Positions 19,915 through 31,530 of a stretch of 64,000 nt of DNA are shown in pieces. This stretch comes from Chiua virens (taxonomy: Eukaryota; Basidiomycota; Agaricomycetes; Boletales; Boletaceae). Under the pieces are notes generated by a model. That model was not told the origin of the DNA. It did no database searches and was given only the letters and a program-made list of their open reading frames with translations. The stretch spans positions 372,001-436,000 of the forward strand of contig JAHNUO010000001.1 in NCBI GenBank assembly GCA_019787685.1. The letters are read 5' to 3'. The translations under genes were made by a program, and so were the position numbers. Within the stretch, counting starts at the first letter, position 1; the number at the start of each line of letters is the position of its first letter.

Positions 19915-22720
19915 ACCTTTGTCTTTTGGCAGCGATCGCAGCCTTTCACGTATTTCTCGACGTCTTTATACATCGAGGGCCACCAGTATTTTGCCTTTAG
20001 AAGGTCTTTCGTCCTTTTAATTCCGGGATGTCCGGCAAGGGGATGATCATGGTTGTCTTTGATCAATCGTTCCCTTGATTTCTCTGGGACGTAAACCTTA
20101 TCCTTCCAGAGGATCTGACCATCTTTTTCGAACCAATATTCTTCTCTGGCTTTCGCCTTTTTTACTATTTCTGGTTCGACTTCGAAGGTCATTTCCCTTA
20201 CGAAGGGTTTCTCGGCAAGGAGGACGACATTCTTATTGTCGTTATCCCCCTTCTTGTGGTCTGGCCTTCTGGATAGAGGATCAGCAGGGTTTGACTTCCC
20301 AGGTCGGTGCACGATGGTGAAGTGGTAGAGTTGAAGGATCTCTGACCACCTGGCCTGTCAGTGGGATAAGTCCTGCGGTTTTCTAAAGAACTCTAGGTTC
20401 TTGTGATCCGTCCATATTTCGAAGGGTTCTCTTGCATCAATGAGGTGATGCCTCCATTCTTTCAGAGCGAAGATGATTGCTAACATTTCCAAATCGGCAG
20501 TGTGGTAATTTCTTTCTGCGGCATTAAGGGATTTGGAAATGAAGGCGACTGGGTGGAAGATGTCGTCATCTTGCTTCTGTGAAAGGATGGCACCAATGCC
20601 TTCTTGTGATGCATCCGTCTTGACTCGGAACAGACCGCTTGGGGAAGGAACGGCCAGTGCAGGCCCGGTCGTAATCGCATCTTTCAGTGATTCGAAGGCT
20701 TTCTGACACTGTTCGGACCACTTCCATTCGTTCTTTTCCGAGGTGAGAGCATTTAATGGTTTCGCTATCGCGGCGAAATTCTTTACGAAGCAGCGATAGA
20801 AGTTGAGGAATCCTAAGAAACCTCTTACTTCCATTCGGTTTGTTGGTACTGGCCAACTTCGTACGCCATCGACTTTAGCGGGGTCCATCTTGACCTCTTG
20901 GTGCGATACGATCAACCCGAGGTATTCGACTTCTTTTACATTAAAGTCGCATTTCGAGTGTTTCAAGTACAACTTATGCTCTCGAAGTCGCTGAAGTACT
21001 TGTTGCACTACTTTCTCGTGCTCCTCTAGGGTTTTCGTAAATATGATGATGTCGTCCATGTAGATCAACACGTGTCCTTGATTGATCAGATCACGGAAGA
21101 TGGAGTTCATCATTGTTTGAAAGGTTGCCGGTGAGTTGGTCAACCCAAAGAACATCACGAGTGGTTCAAACAGCCCTTTATTGGTGCGGAAGGCTGCTTT
21201 CCATTCGTCTCCTTCCTTCATTCGAATGTTGTTGTAACCCCACCTAATATCTAGTTTGGTGAAGTAATTCGAATCTTGGAGCTTATCGATTAACTCCGAG
21301 ATCAAAGGAAGCGGATATCTGTTCTTTACGGTGATGGCATTAACCTTTCGGTAGTCCTGCACCGGTCTTAATCTGCTGTCTTTCTTCTTAATAAAGAAGA
21401 ACGGGGAAGCGAACTGTGACATGGAAGGCCTTATTTTTCCAGCGGTCAAGTTCTCTTCAAGGAATTTATCAAGTTCCTCTTGTTCGGCAGGGGAGAGATT
21501 GTAAATCTTTCCATCGATCTTGTGGTCACCAGGGATCAATTTGATTGCGTGATCCCAAGGGCGTCTTGGCGGTAACTCGTCATTGATCTTTGGTTCGAAT
21601 ACATCTCTGAATTTGTGATATGTTTCTGGTACGGTCTCTTCGAATGTACGAGCATAGTGCGCTTGCTTGTGTTTTATGTCCATTTCTTGCGCAACTGTCA
21701 TTTTTGATTTGGCATCGACTGCCAATTCTGCTCCATACTGGTCGATATTAACCGCAAAGATGCGATCACCCTCCTTCCAAGCTCGAGTACACTCCGGGTA
21801 CTCGTCTTCTTCGATATCAATCAATCCGGGGACGTCATGATCTTGGCATGGGAAGTCGATCGTATTCGCTTCCCAATCTATCATTGGATTGTGCTTCTTC
21901 AGCCAATCATAACCCAAATAAATCGGGGTTCGTGCCTAGATCTGTTACAGCCAGATCGATCTTTTCCTTGTGATCTCCAATTTCCATGAAGATCGTGACG
22001 AAACTACTAATGCCTCCAGACGTGTTCATTGTACCGTCGGCATTGTAGACAGGGATCGTTTGAGGAAGATCTTGTTTAGGGATCTTGTATTTCTGCACAT
22101 ATTTCGTGTCTATTGAAGATCCAGTGCATCCAGAGTCCACCAGAGCGTCCGCTAGGAGATGCGAACCATCCATCGTCTCAATCTTGGCTTTGACATCAAG
22201 TTGTCTAACCAAAGATCTCGTCGATCTTCTGATGAACTTCGGTTTCTGCTGCAATTCTTTAATGGTAATCATTGCAGCTTCCTCGTTCATATCTTTTATT
22301 TCGTCAATTAATTGTCGGGTAACTTCCGGTTTACGCGACTCATGTACAAAAGACATTAAATGCTTTTCAGCACGTTCGGGTTTATCTATGCACATGTTTC
22401 GGATCCATTTTATTGACCATGGATCAACCGTGTTTAACCACGATGGACGACCAGACGCTTCAGCCTCTCTTGGTGCTGCCTCACGTCTTCCTTTTTGTTC
22501 AGGCTTTGGGGGAGCGCTAGGCGCTACAACCTCCTTCTCCTGAATTCGCTTTCCTTTCTTTTCAGGTAACGGATGATCTCTTTTCAAGATCGTTTTGATG
22601 ATCGGTGCGGTTTCATTCTTATTGCAGACCTCATTAGACTTGTCGTTTTCAATAGATAGAATTTCAAAACGATTTTTGTGACAAGTATCTAATTTAGGAA
22701 TTGGAGAAGCTACAGGTCTA
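19915..22720 (-). pseudogene. Element A pol: protease, RT, RNase H, start of integrase
   Basis: Minus-strand reading gives protease (DALVDSGCTGSSIDTKY), RT with YMDD, RNase H (VKTDASQEGIGAILSQ), then the integrase HHCC segment up to CDRCQKTK where family B is inserted. A 1-nt insertion in a C run near 21930 shifts the frame between protease and RT. A TGA at 20358-20360 interrupts the conserved LSRRQARW motif (here LSH*QARW; both changes fit CpG transitions). Pol is in the -1 frame relative to gag, which ends at 22722, and the frame is open across the gag stop. Confidence 0.88.
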
Positions 22721-22721
22721 G

Positions 22722-23999
22722 CTAATGCTTCTCTTCGACAAAATCCTTTTCTAAGTCCGCGATCTTCGAAACCAATTCATCTTGCGAATAGTACGATATT
22801 GTCTGCCCCCTAATCACCACTTCCCGGGCTTGCCTTGGGCGTCGCATACCAATGTGTTTTTGGCAGGGCCAAGGGTCGCCGCATGTGAAGCATTTACCCT
22901 CTGCGCGGGCCTTACCGATATCCATCAGGGCTCCTTGGCCTCCGAAAGTACCAGTCGCGTTTGGGTGCGGGGCAGGCTGAGACGAGCTCGAAGCAGCCGC
23001 CGGCTTCGCTGGGGTTGTGTTCTGACGGGCTGGTTGCCAGGGCTGATAGCGGCGATAACCTGACACCCTCTCGCCCTTCCTGTTTTCGATCTCCTTTAGG
23101 GTAATGTCCGTGGCAACCAAGGCGGATTCCCATTTGCTGAACGTAGGGTGTTCGTCCATCAATAACTGGAAGTTTGATCTCTCCACGAGCTCAACGACCT
23201 CGTTCCTGATGCCCTTCCTGGCAATTGAGATCAGCTGACGCGCGTGAGTCGAGATGTCCCATTTCGCCTCCATGACTAGGTGGCGCATTCTGACGAAGTA
23301 GTCCTCGACTGCTTCTTTCTTCGACAGGTCCTGCTTCAGGCCCTGGAGCTTCTCTTCCGCCTGGCAGACTATATTGGCAGGCTGGAACGAGGCGACTAAT
23401 CGACTCTCGAACTGCCTATACGTATCGCAGTTCAGCCCTTCCTGTTCGACGTAGAAGTCGGCGAAGCGTCCCGCGGGGTTGTTGCCTTTCATGTAGGACA
23501 ACACGATGATGATCTTCTCTCGGGAACTCGGCTCTACGCCGAAACCCTGGAAGTAGATCTTGACTGTTCTGTACCATTGTACAAATTTCTCTTTGTTCCC
23601 ATCGAAGGGCTCAGGCTTTGCAGCGATCGACTTCCCTATTGAACGCGAAGATTCGCGGGAAGGTTCTGCAGCCCCTCTACCTTCGGGGACAACTTCGTTA
23701 TTCGGATCTAGGCGGTCTTCCTCGCCCATCGTCATCCAATAAGGAATAGGAGGGGGGTTAATCTCCCCTTTCTGGAACGCATTGTACCAGTTCCGATAAA
23801 GCAGGAGGAAATCCTGGACGTCTCTGGCTACTGCCCCCAGGCGAAGTGGCTGGGGGGGGAGCTTGGGGGTCGACATATCCATTCCGAGATCCCCAACATT
23901 TACAACCGGCTGGGGAGCAGGCGCGTGGATAGTTCCTGCACGAGAAGGCGCGCGACTCGCGGGTCTGGAATACGGAGAGGTCGGATCTATGTGGGACAT
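22722..23999 (-). CDS. Element A gag
   Basis: 425 residues from ATG at 23999. Ser/Ala/Pro-rich N-terminus, then a capsid-type region (FVQWYRTVKIYF, AEEKLQGLKQDLSKKEAVEDYF). The C-terminal Cys cluster CFTCGDPWPCQKH is CX2CX5CX2H, not the usual CX2CX4HX4C knuckle. The frame is intact. It is unrelated by eye to the family B gag except for the general architecture. Confidence 0.85.
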   Translation of the reverse strand: MSHIDPTSPYSRPASRAPSRAGTIHAPAPQPVVNVGDLGMDMSTPKLPPQPLRLGAVARDVQDFLLLYRNWYNAFQKGEINPPPIPYWMTMGEEDRLDPNNEVVPEGRGAAEPSRESSRSIGKSIAAKPEPFDGNKEKFVQWYRTVKIYFQGFGVEPSSREKIIIVLSYMKGNNPAGRFADFYVEQEGLNCDTYRQFESRLVASFQPANIVCQAEEKLQGLKQDLSKKEAVEDYFVRMRHLVMEAKWDISTHARQLISIARKGIRNEVVELVERSNFQLLMDEHPTFSKWESALVATDITLKEIENRKGERVSGYRRYQPWQPARQNTTPAKPAAASSSSQPAPHPNATGTFGGQGALMDIGKARAEGKCFTCGDPWPCQKHIGMRRPRQAREVVIRGQTISYYSQDELVSKIADLEKDFVEEKH

Positions 24000-24918
24000 A
24001 TTTATCTATCACCTGGTCGAGGCTCGGTGTGATAGAGGGGGACTTGGGGAAACGGGAGTAGGTGGTCGAGGAGGATTTGCAGGTTAGCCTCCGTCGGGTG
24101 GTGGAGGAGTTCTTGAAGGGCCCGGAGACGACGGAAGTAGACGTCGAACTGTAAAAGGAGTTCTCGGTCCAGGACAACGAGCTCGAGCCTTTCAAAGGAG
24201 ACTCGTCCGGAATTTTCGGTGATTTGGGTGTATTGAATAAGAAGACCGGGGAACGCCTCGAATTCGACTAGTTCTCGGCGGGGAATGGTAGGACGGGGAT
24301 TAAGGCGCGTGAGAAGACAACAACGCCTTGGAAGTGAAAACGGAATCTTGCTTTAACCGCGCTAAGACGGTGGAGGTGTGAAAAGCTGGCAGCTGCGATA
24401 ACTCAACAACCACTGCCGGGGAGGAACCGGGGTACACTCTTAACTCGAAGAGGAGGGCGATAACTGTATCCCTTCTACAGTGAACGTTATCGATTCGTTC
24501 TACGTAGCAGCCTCTAGCGCTCTGCTAATACGCCCTGTAGTGCACTATCGGGAAAGCAACTTTATCCGATTTTAAACCCGGACTAAGGTTATGCGCAGCG
24601 CGAAAGCTGCTTCTATCGTAATGTCCGGTGATATGCCGGGGAGATACTGATCTCCTGCAGTGGGCAATCAAAGAAAACGGGCCGGACGACGAAGAGACTT
24701 CCGGGGTCGGAGATAAGGTCAAGTGCGATAGGCGGTAAGGGAGGCGGTGCGAGTTTTGCCGAGCGGAGCGGCCGGAAGGGGATAGAAGCGAGTTGAGGTT
24801 CGAATGGTGGTGGATCTACCGAAGTCGAAGTGACCTCGAATAGGCAAAGAAGATGGTGATGGAGAAGAGGAAGTGTCCGGGGATGAAGTATCCAGGGACA
24901 GAAGAAGTCTTGAAATAA
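24000..24918 (-). other. Element A leader with self-priming site
   Basis: About 0.9 kb between the 5' LTR and gag; no convincing ORF. Plus-strand AGTCTTGAAAT at 24906-24916 is the priming site (ATTTCAAGACT on the element strand), 2 nt from the LTR. It is perfectly complementary to AGTCTTGAAAT on the minus strand at 24980-24970 in the LTR. Confidence 0.65.
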
Positions 24919-25097
24919 TGTGAGAAACTTATAAGGATCAGTCCCAATATCAGAAGCGAAGTGCTAATGATTTCAAGACTAAGGAAACGATACAGAAAAC
25001 TATACTACTTATATACGTTTGAGAATGCTAGCACGGACCAAGAGAATATAGAAGGAATTCCTATGTAAAGGAATTAATGGAAAAGGGTATGACGACA
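24919..25097 (-). repeat. Element A 5' LTR (179 bp)
   Basis: Short LTR with TG...CA ends in element orientation (TGTCGTC...CTCACA). TATATAAG lies at 25015-25008. The likely transcript start AGTCTTGAAAT (24980-24970) is about 36 nt downstream. Confidence 0.85.
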
Positions 25098-27262
25098 GTA
25101 TGTCGCAATCGTTCGTGAACGTTCCATGCTATTCTACGAAATGTATAAGCAATGACGTGTGATCATTCTGGAGGGTTCGGGGTAATATGAATATGAAATG
25201 AAGAAAAGGAAATGAAGAAATAGAGTTCTGACAGGCGTAGACAAGTGTATCTGAGCCGATACGGTGGTGCACAAGGAAGGTCCACCTCAAAGCTCGAGGT
25301 CTCGAATATATAACTGAATATTACCCTATTATTCAGTGCAGAGATAAAATACGACCTGACTCGGACAAACGTACCATGACCAGCCTATCATCTGTCCGCG
25401 ACAAAAGTTCAAGACTTTTACCGTGGCTGTGTAGACCGATTTTTCTTGCCAGCGTGTCCTGATCAAATTCAAATGAGGATTTTCTGGTCCCTGGTTCTTC
25501 CAACGTGTCGTCGAATATCCGAGTGAGATCGGTATTGGAATCGGCCGACAAATGCCCCCAAAGGTTCTCTGCGATCAGAATGATAGATGGTACACTGGCA
25601 TATCTTTCCGAAGTGAGATGAGATCTTGAATTGTGCGGCAGAGATAATAATAGCACAACCAGCCGCCACGAGAATGTCAGAGCTTGAGAGTCTTCGCCGT
25701 ATTTGAAATTAGAGCGCCATAACCCAGATGAAGTTCGTGGTCCGGTAGCATGACAATAGTCTTCGAAAAAAAAAAGATCTTTACTTGGTCACAGATATTT
25801 ACACCAAGATCTGCAGCAGGTCCCAGTGAGCACCCTCATGGGCTTGAAGGAAATCTTCACTCCATGACCGACTCAGACTCAGCGGATTGACATCGTCCTG
25901 TGGTTGGAAGCTGGGGTGTCGACAAAAATACCTTGCTTTCAAATCCACAACATCCAGCGCAATCCGTGTATTACAATGCACAATTTGTCCATGTCCAAAG
26001 AATGAAATCGAGACGTGCCGTGATGAGGCTTCTTGTTCGTTGCAGGCAGTAGATTCAAGTTAGTCTTTTTCCCTTTCAAATACTGTATAAAAATGAACCA
26101 ATTTTGATTCCATAAACCAGGGTAGGTCACCGTAGGTGATGGTTGGTTTGGTTTCAACCCGTCCTCAGGCTCAACATAGAGGCGATGAGGGATCACGCTC
26201 GTCGAGCTGTGAATAGACTCCGGTAAATAGGAACGTTACATGAACGCACCATCTTCCCTTTCTGTATGAATATTCATGGGGATAGCTGATGTCGTGTAGG
26301 CTGTAGCCTGTGGTTCAGGCTGTCGGAGACTGGAGGGTATCTGGCTGAGATGCTGGTCGAATGGTGATCGTTAACCCGATCCAGAGCCGTATATGTGCCC
26401 GCCAGGTTAAACTCAACCACAAGGCATTTGACGTCATTTGGATACACGGCGCAAAGTGAAGACACAACCTCTCAGTTCACTCTCACACGGATAATCGGCG
26501 ATTCGACGTTTACAATATCAACCTGAAAAGAGTCATTCCGCGCATTCTTGTCTTTTCCTTGCTCAGTTTTACCGCTGTTCATTTTGCACGCGTCTTTGGT
26601 TCAGACCGGTCTTGCCATCAAAACCACTGGTGGCGCGAAGCGACCAGTCTCTGGTTTTCTGGATGAGAAGGAATGTGTGTTGTGCATGGCCTATGTCGCG
26701 ACTCGTCGCGTTGTGCGATGCCGGTCTGGTAGGGGACCAGAATCGTCTCAGACGTGTCGAGCCACTTACTAGTACCTCATGGTCAGATAACCATCAATGG
26801 TACTTTCGCACGCACGCCGTGACGATGTCTATGTACTGATAAAACACAGCAAAACACAGCTTCAGAGAGCCTACGAGCAAGCCTCACTACAGGCTTGGGT
26901 TCTAATATTTGACAGCCTGAGAATGTTCTGATACTGTAGCTGTCTCAGAGTGCAGGTGAGTCTGTGACTGTCGGAAAGCATTTCAAGGTGGAAGATACGG
27001 TCGTGGAATATCTCAGGCTGATCGCACACTGACATGAAGATGGTCTATAATTTGCTGGATAGGTCCGATAGGACGATCGGAATACACATGAAGAAAGAAC
27101 CCTGAGGGTAAGCTGGACGTGGATGACTGAGAGCTCTACGTAGTGTTATGATTCGAGGGTGTCAAGTTCAGGATTTGTGGAGGCAATAAGAAGGAAAGGG
27201 CCGAGTATCGAGTATCGAGACGATCGGAAAATGTGGAGCGCGGCCAGGATGCAAGAGGGTGC
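25098..27262 (-). pseudogene. Unit 1 right flank with decayed minus-strand sequence c1
   Basis: From about 25225 the sequence resumes alignment with the 3' flank of a2 (29360 onward), so this is the other half of duplicated unit 1. Between 25333 and 26196 minus-strand segments match the c2 region: a hydrophobic AIIISAAQFKISSHFGK stretch and FQPQDDVNPLSLS. Relative to c2 it lacks the exon-like block at 30655-30867 and the 5' segment. No continuous gene can be built. The family is unknown. From about 26300 the flank of unit 2 begins. Confidence 0.35.
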
Positions 27263-28063
27263 CTAGTGCTCAAGGTATAGCAGGTAGACGTGATAAATCA
27301 ACCCTTTGGCAAGAGATGACATATCCACTATATTTCCGCAATTTGGGTTCACACTTACCGTAACATAATAGGAACACAGACGTCACGAAAGGGAGAAAGG
27401 GAAACCACAGGGTGGCTAGGAACATGGAAGCCGTCGTGTCTGCGATATCTAATCCCTGCAATTTTCTGCCTGTAGCCATGGAAACACCGTTATCATGCCA
27501 TTGCTCACCAGTTGCTTGAGAGCTCGTCTGATATGCAGTGGACTGCCCCAGAAGAAAGCCAGCTGGATCACTAAACCTACCAGGGATGACATTCTCGAAG
27601 CGATGATCAGGCCGAGCAATCGCTCATGATGGTCCAACGAGGGCGCATATAGCATTCCAGCGCACAAGCACAAGACGATGGATTGCTATTGTAAAATTGT
27701 CGGCACTGAAACCATTGGCTCTAATGAGACAGGCTTACTTGGGTAATCAGGCGCCAGAGGCGATGGTAATAGTGCTTGGCATCTAGATATCTCGTCATCT
27801 GATGGCCAGCAGGCTCATGCGCGGGTGCGGGCAATGTTTCTGGCAAAAGCAGCGAGAAACACACGAGTTCCCGCAAGTTTTGCATGTGTGCGAACCACTG
27901 GAACAAGCGCCCCTGCCAGGCACTATACTCTGAATGAGTCTTGGGCTCTATGAACCGGTGTAAGAAAATGTTCGAAAGGACGTTCCGATGGTATTATACC
28001 TGTATATTTCTTATGAATAGCCTCGTCGGGGCCTGCTCGATCCTGTGAGCTTTCCGCAGGCAT
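27263..28063 (-). CDS. Small multi-pass membrane protein b, copy 2
   Basis: Five exons: 28063-28000, 27947-27739, 27685-27509, 27455-27359 and 27303-27263. All introns are 52-55 nt with GT-AG ends and all phases are consistent (195 residues). It starts MPAESSQDRAGPDE. Hydrophobic segments match b1, with conserved H-rich YLDAKHYYHRLW, FFWGSPLHI and a C-terminal LIYHVYLLYLEH. The start is supported because b3 has an ATG at the same alignment position. It appears intact. It is divergent from a2 with 358 bp between the ATGs. No known domain was recognised. Confidence 0.72.
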
Positions 28064-28421
28064 TCTCCAAGAAGGGTGAAAGGTGGGGCAACGTAACTCC
28101 TGTACATGCGCTTTTTAACTGCATGGCATTGGCTACGTAGCACGTATACTTGACTCGAAGTTGGCTGAAATAGGATAGCACGTGTGTGGCTGTGTAAATG
28201 TGCCTTAGTTTTGTTATTTGATCCACGCTGGCGCGAAGTCCCAACTCCACAGCGACATGCACATCATGCGTGGTGCCGCCCGTCGGCGGAGATGAGCAGG
28301 ATCCAACTTGGAAACAATGCTCCTATCACTTCACAACGCGCCGACCGCACGTCGGCCACACGTGAAATTCATAAAGTATAGACGATATCTAGCCGAGAGT
28401 GGTGGGTTTTTTTATCACAAC
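28064..28421. promoter_or_regulatory. Shared divergent promoter region of b2/a2
   Basis: 358 bp between the two ATGs. Retains the CTTTTTAACTGCATGG, ATTGG and TACGTAGCACGT blocks and the TTTTTTATCACAACATG context of the a gene seen in unit 1. Confidence 0.45.
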
Positions 28422-29086
28422 ATGTCTGCTCTAGGTTCCACGCAGGTTGAAAAGGCGACCCAAGTTGACGTTGGCACCTGGACAAGCGACCTTGAGTTTG
28501 GCAACCGAGGGCCCACTAGATCGGATGTGCAGGACGCATCCTGGACAAATACAAGCGCCGTGGTTCGTCCTTCGCATCTTCTTTCTACCTGAAAAAATCA
28601 ACGGTATCCGATAGATTTCTTCTTTGATAACAATGCTCGTCCTCTTAACAAACCATGCCCCTAATAATAAGGTCGCCCTACTTCAGGTGGCAGCTGCTGC
28701 GATTGGTCTGACGTTGCTGGCATTACGTTACTTTCGTACCCAAACATTCAACCGTGCCGTGAGTTTCTTTTCGTATAGGTTATCCGAGTGTCGGGTTCAA
28801 CGGTACCCACGCACAGGATCTCCCGATATCACCTCTCATTCAATATCTTGCGCGCTGCTTTCCATACGTGATGTTGACGGCTTGTTGCACTTCTGCAGCT
28901 CTGGGTGTGGCACTCGAGTACCCCACGGGGGTGATCATTGCACTGGCGTTAGTGATCGCATTCGCTATTCTTCCTGTCACATTTGGTTCTCGACTTCCTC
29001 CGATCTGTACTGGTGTTCTCATGGTCTGTTTCCCGTTGTCTTTCGTGACTTTAGTGCTTCTCGTATGTCTTCTGCCCACCACATAG
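28422..29086 (+). CDS. Small four-TM membrane protein a, copy 2
   Basis: Exons 28422-28562, 28615-28758 and 28817-29086, all phase 0, 184 residues, same length as a1. A polar acidic N-terminus (MSALGSTQVEKATQVD) is followed by four hydrophobic segments; the last is CTGVLMVCFPLSFVTLVLLVCLL. Splice signals are conserved, including the GTTCGT donor. It appears intact. The similarity of its last segment to FLATLWFPFLPFVTSVFLL of protein b hints that a and b are ancient paralogues (inference). Confidence 0.72.
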
Positions 29087-29557
29087 TTGAAACGGCGGTT
29101 CACTTCTTGGGAGAGTTTTGATTTCCAGAACACATTAGTGACAGTATTATTTGCATACATGATATCCTGGTTGATTTGGCAGACCGGTACTGCACCAGGC
29201 TGGTGGACCATGCATATTGTCTCTTCTCCCTTTCCTTTTATTCATATTTTACTTCTTGTTGCATTGTATCGTACTGCATTCAGGGGTAAAGAGTTGTCCG
29301 TAAAATAAAATTACAAATCCAGGTTGAACCTGGAGTAGTGAGTGGAAGGTGGTCATTGCTAGGCGTAGACAAATGCCAGTGCATCCGAGTCGATGCGACG
29401 GTGCACAAGTAAGGTCCACCTCGAAAGCTCGAGGTTTCGAGATATAGAACTAAATATTACCCTGTTGTTCGGTGTAGAGATAAGATACGACTTGACTCGG
29501 ACAAACGTACCATGACCAGCCTGGATCGCCGTGGCTGTGTAGGCGCATCAGATTCTC

Positions 29558-31295
29558 CTAGTCAAATTCAAATGACTCGTGCACAGCATTTTCTGATCCC
29601 TTACTTTTCCAATGTGTCGTCGAATATCTGAGTGAGATCGGTAGTGGAATCGGCCGACAAGTGCCCCCGATGGATCTCCGGGTCAGAATGATGGATGGTA
29701 TCTTCCCGAAGTGAGATGAGATCTTGAATTGTGCGGCGGAGATAATAATAGCATAACCAGCCGCCACGACAATATCAGGGAGCGTAGCCCAGATGAAGTT
29801 CATGATCGTTCACACTACAATCATCTTGGAAAAAAAAGATTTTTACTTGGTCGCAGTCTCACATAACCTCAATTCAACAGCCCGCCATACTTATTCATAT
29901 GTACAAACTCCACAACACCAACGAAGAATCTGACTCCGGTCACACGAGTTCTGTGCAATCCCACCGTGCCCGAGGACGTGGAACGTTTAGGAAGAACTCA
30001 AGAACGACGATACTGGCTATTACGTAAAATACTCCAGAGCAGGGCCGTATTGAAATGGTCTTCTGACTCGAGCAGTCGGGCGGCGACTCTGCGGGTAGTA
30101 AGTACAGGGGGGAAAGCGCAAGCGGGTCGGGGAAGTGTCAAGCGAAGGTGCAAACATTGAGCATATTGGTCTCATTCTTCGCTTTTGAATTTAGGTGTGG
30201 AAAAGGTGCCGGAGCCATTCGTTGTGACGAAGTCTTAGAAAATTCAATACTTTTATTGCAGATCACCTCTACTGCCAAGAGACCGCAGGCGACACGTTTC
30301 CGAAACCTTGCGTGGAGTTCGAGTTTCAGAAATAGTGACAAGAGTCTAACAACGATAGAACCAGTGGCCGCGGCATGTCACGGGGACACATTCACACCAA
30401 GATCTGCAGCAGTCCGGGATGTCGGGTAGTCCCAGTAAGTATGTTTATGGGTTTGAAGGCTCCAATCTTCACCCCGTGGCTGACTCAGATTCAGCGGATT
30501 GGCATCGTCCTGAGGCTGGAAGCCGTGGGTGTTTGCAAAAGTACGTTGCTTTTCAAATCAAGACATGCCGCGATGAGGTGGCTTATTCGTTGCGGGTAGT
30601 AGATTCTAACGAGTGAGTATAAAAATAGCAGCGATAATAATAATGGGGCTACCATCACCCCCACGTCCAAAATGCCCAGTTTACCCAACCTTCCGCCCCT
30701 TCCATCAAAAATGGGTAGTACTTGATGCTCCGCGTATACTCGGTGGGTCTCGTAGTAATAATTCTTATAACATCATCGGATTGATCCCGCATACTTTCAA
30801 TTTCACTCAACTTATGATTAGATCTGAGCTTTTCAAGCAAAAACGTTTCATCAGCTGTGAGGGGCAAGTACTACTATTTTCCCTTTCGAGTACTGTTATA
30901 AAACTGAACCAATTGCGATTCCGCAAACCAGGGTAGGTGATGGCTGCTCTAGTATCAACCTGTCCTCATCGCTCAAGATAGAGGAGATGAAGGATCGTGC
31001 TCGCCGAGCTGTGAAGGAACTCGGGTAAGTAGGAATATTTTAAACGCACCATCTTTCTTTTCCGCATGCATACCCATGGGGATAACTCACCCTTCTTCCT
31101 CCCAGCTTTGTTTGTCCCATCATCCCTTACACCATAGAAAGGGATACTGAAACTCTCCGATGGGTATACACGCCATCCGCTGACCGTCGAAAGAGGTATT
31201 ACATTGATCAGGTTCAAGTTTGAGTCTGGAATAACATGGACTTCATGATGGCTCTGTGGTATACGTAGAATGGTCCGATTGCAATACACTGACAC
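29558..31295 (-). pseudogene. Minus-strand coding-like region c2, unresolved
   Basis: Exon-like pieces on the minus strand: 31295 to about 31090 (LNLINVIPLSTVSGWRVYP... ending at a GTGAGT donor), 30867-30655 (DETFLLEKLRSNHKLSEIES..., ending in WVNWAFWTWG before TGA), about 30560-30400 (FQPQDDANPLNLS) and 29803-29700 (MNFIWATLPDIVVAAGYAIIISAAQ, hydrophobic). Some pieces are conserved in c1 and some are not. A block of about 535 bp (29855-30390) is absent from unit 1. I could not assemble one open protein. It may be one decayed gene or two. Confidence 0.3.
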
Positions 31296-31530
31296 GTGTT
31301 ATGCAGCGAAAGCATGGGGCGGAAAGTGGAAGAACTGATACAATCGGTGCAGAAAGAAAGCCAAGAATAGGACACTCGGGGTGGAAATAAGAACGAAAAG
31401 TATTGCAATACAATCTTCAAAGGTCAAACAGACCACTGTAAGGGGGAACGACATTTATACCGTAACTTCAACTTGAATCGGTCGGTGCTGGTCGGAAAAC
31501 CCAGGACGCGGCCCTTAAACTAACAGGCTG

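Larger units (their letters stand above)
4581..25097 (-). mobile_element. Element A: minus-strand Ty3/gypsy retrotransposon, interrupted
   Basis: Read on the minus strand, the order is 5' LTR (25097-24919), leader, gag (23999-22722), protease-RT-RNase H-start of integrase (about 22720-19915), a large insertion of family B (19909-5917), rest of integrase (5911-5153), a truncated B-type LTR, and a partial 3' LTR (4749-4581). The LTRs start TGTCGTC and end TCACA in element orientation. The two LTR copies look essentially identical over the shared 168 bp, so A is not ancient. No convincing target duplication flanks it (GGCAT left, GTATG right), which suggests rearrangement at one end. Pol carries a 1-nt frameshift and a nonsense codon, so it is not autonomous. 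Confidence 0.85.
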
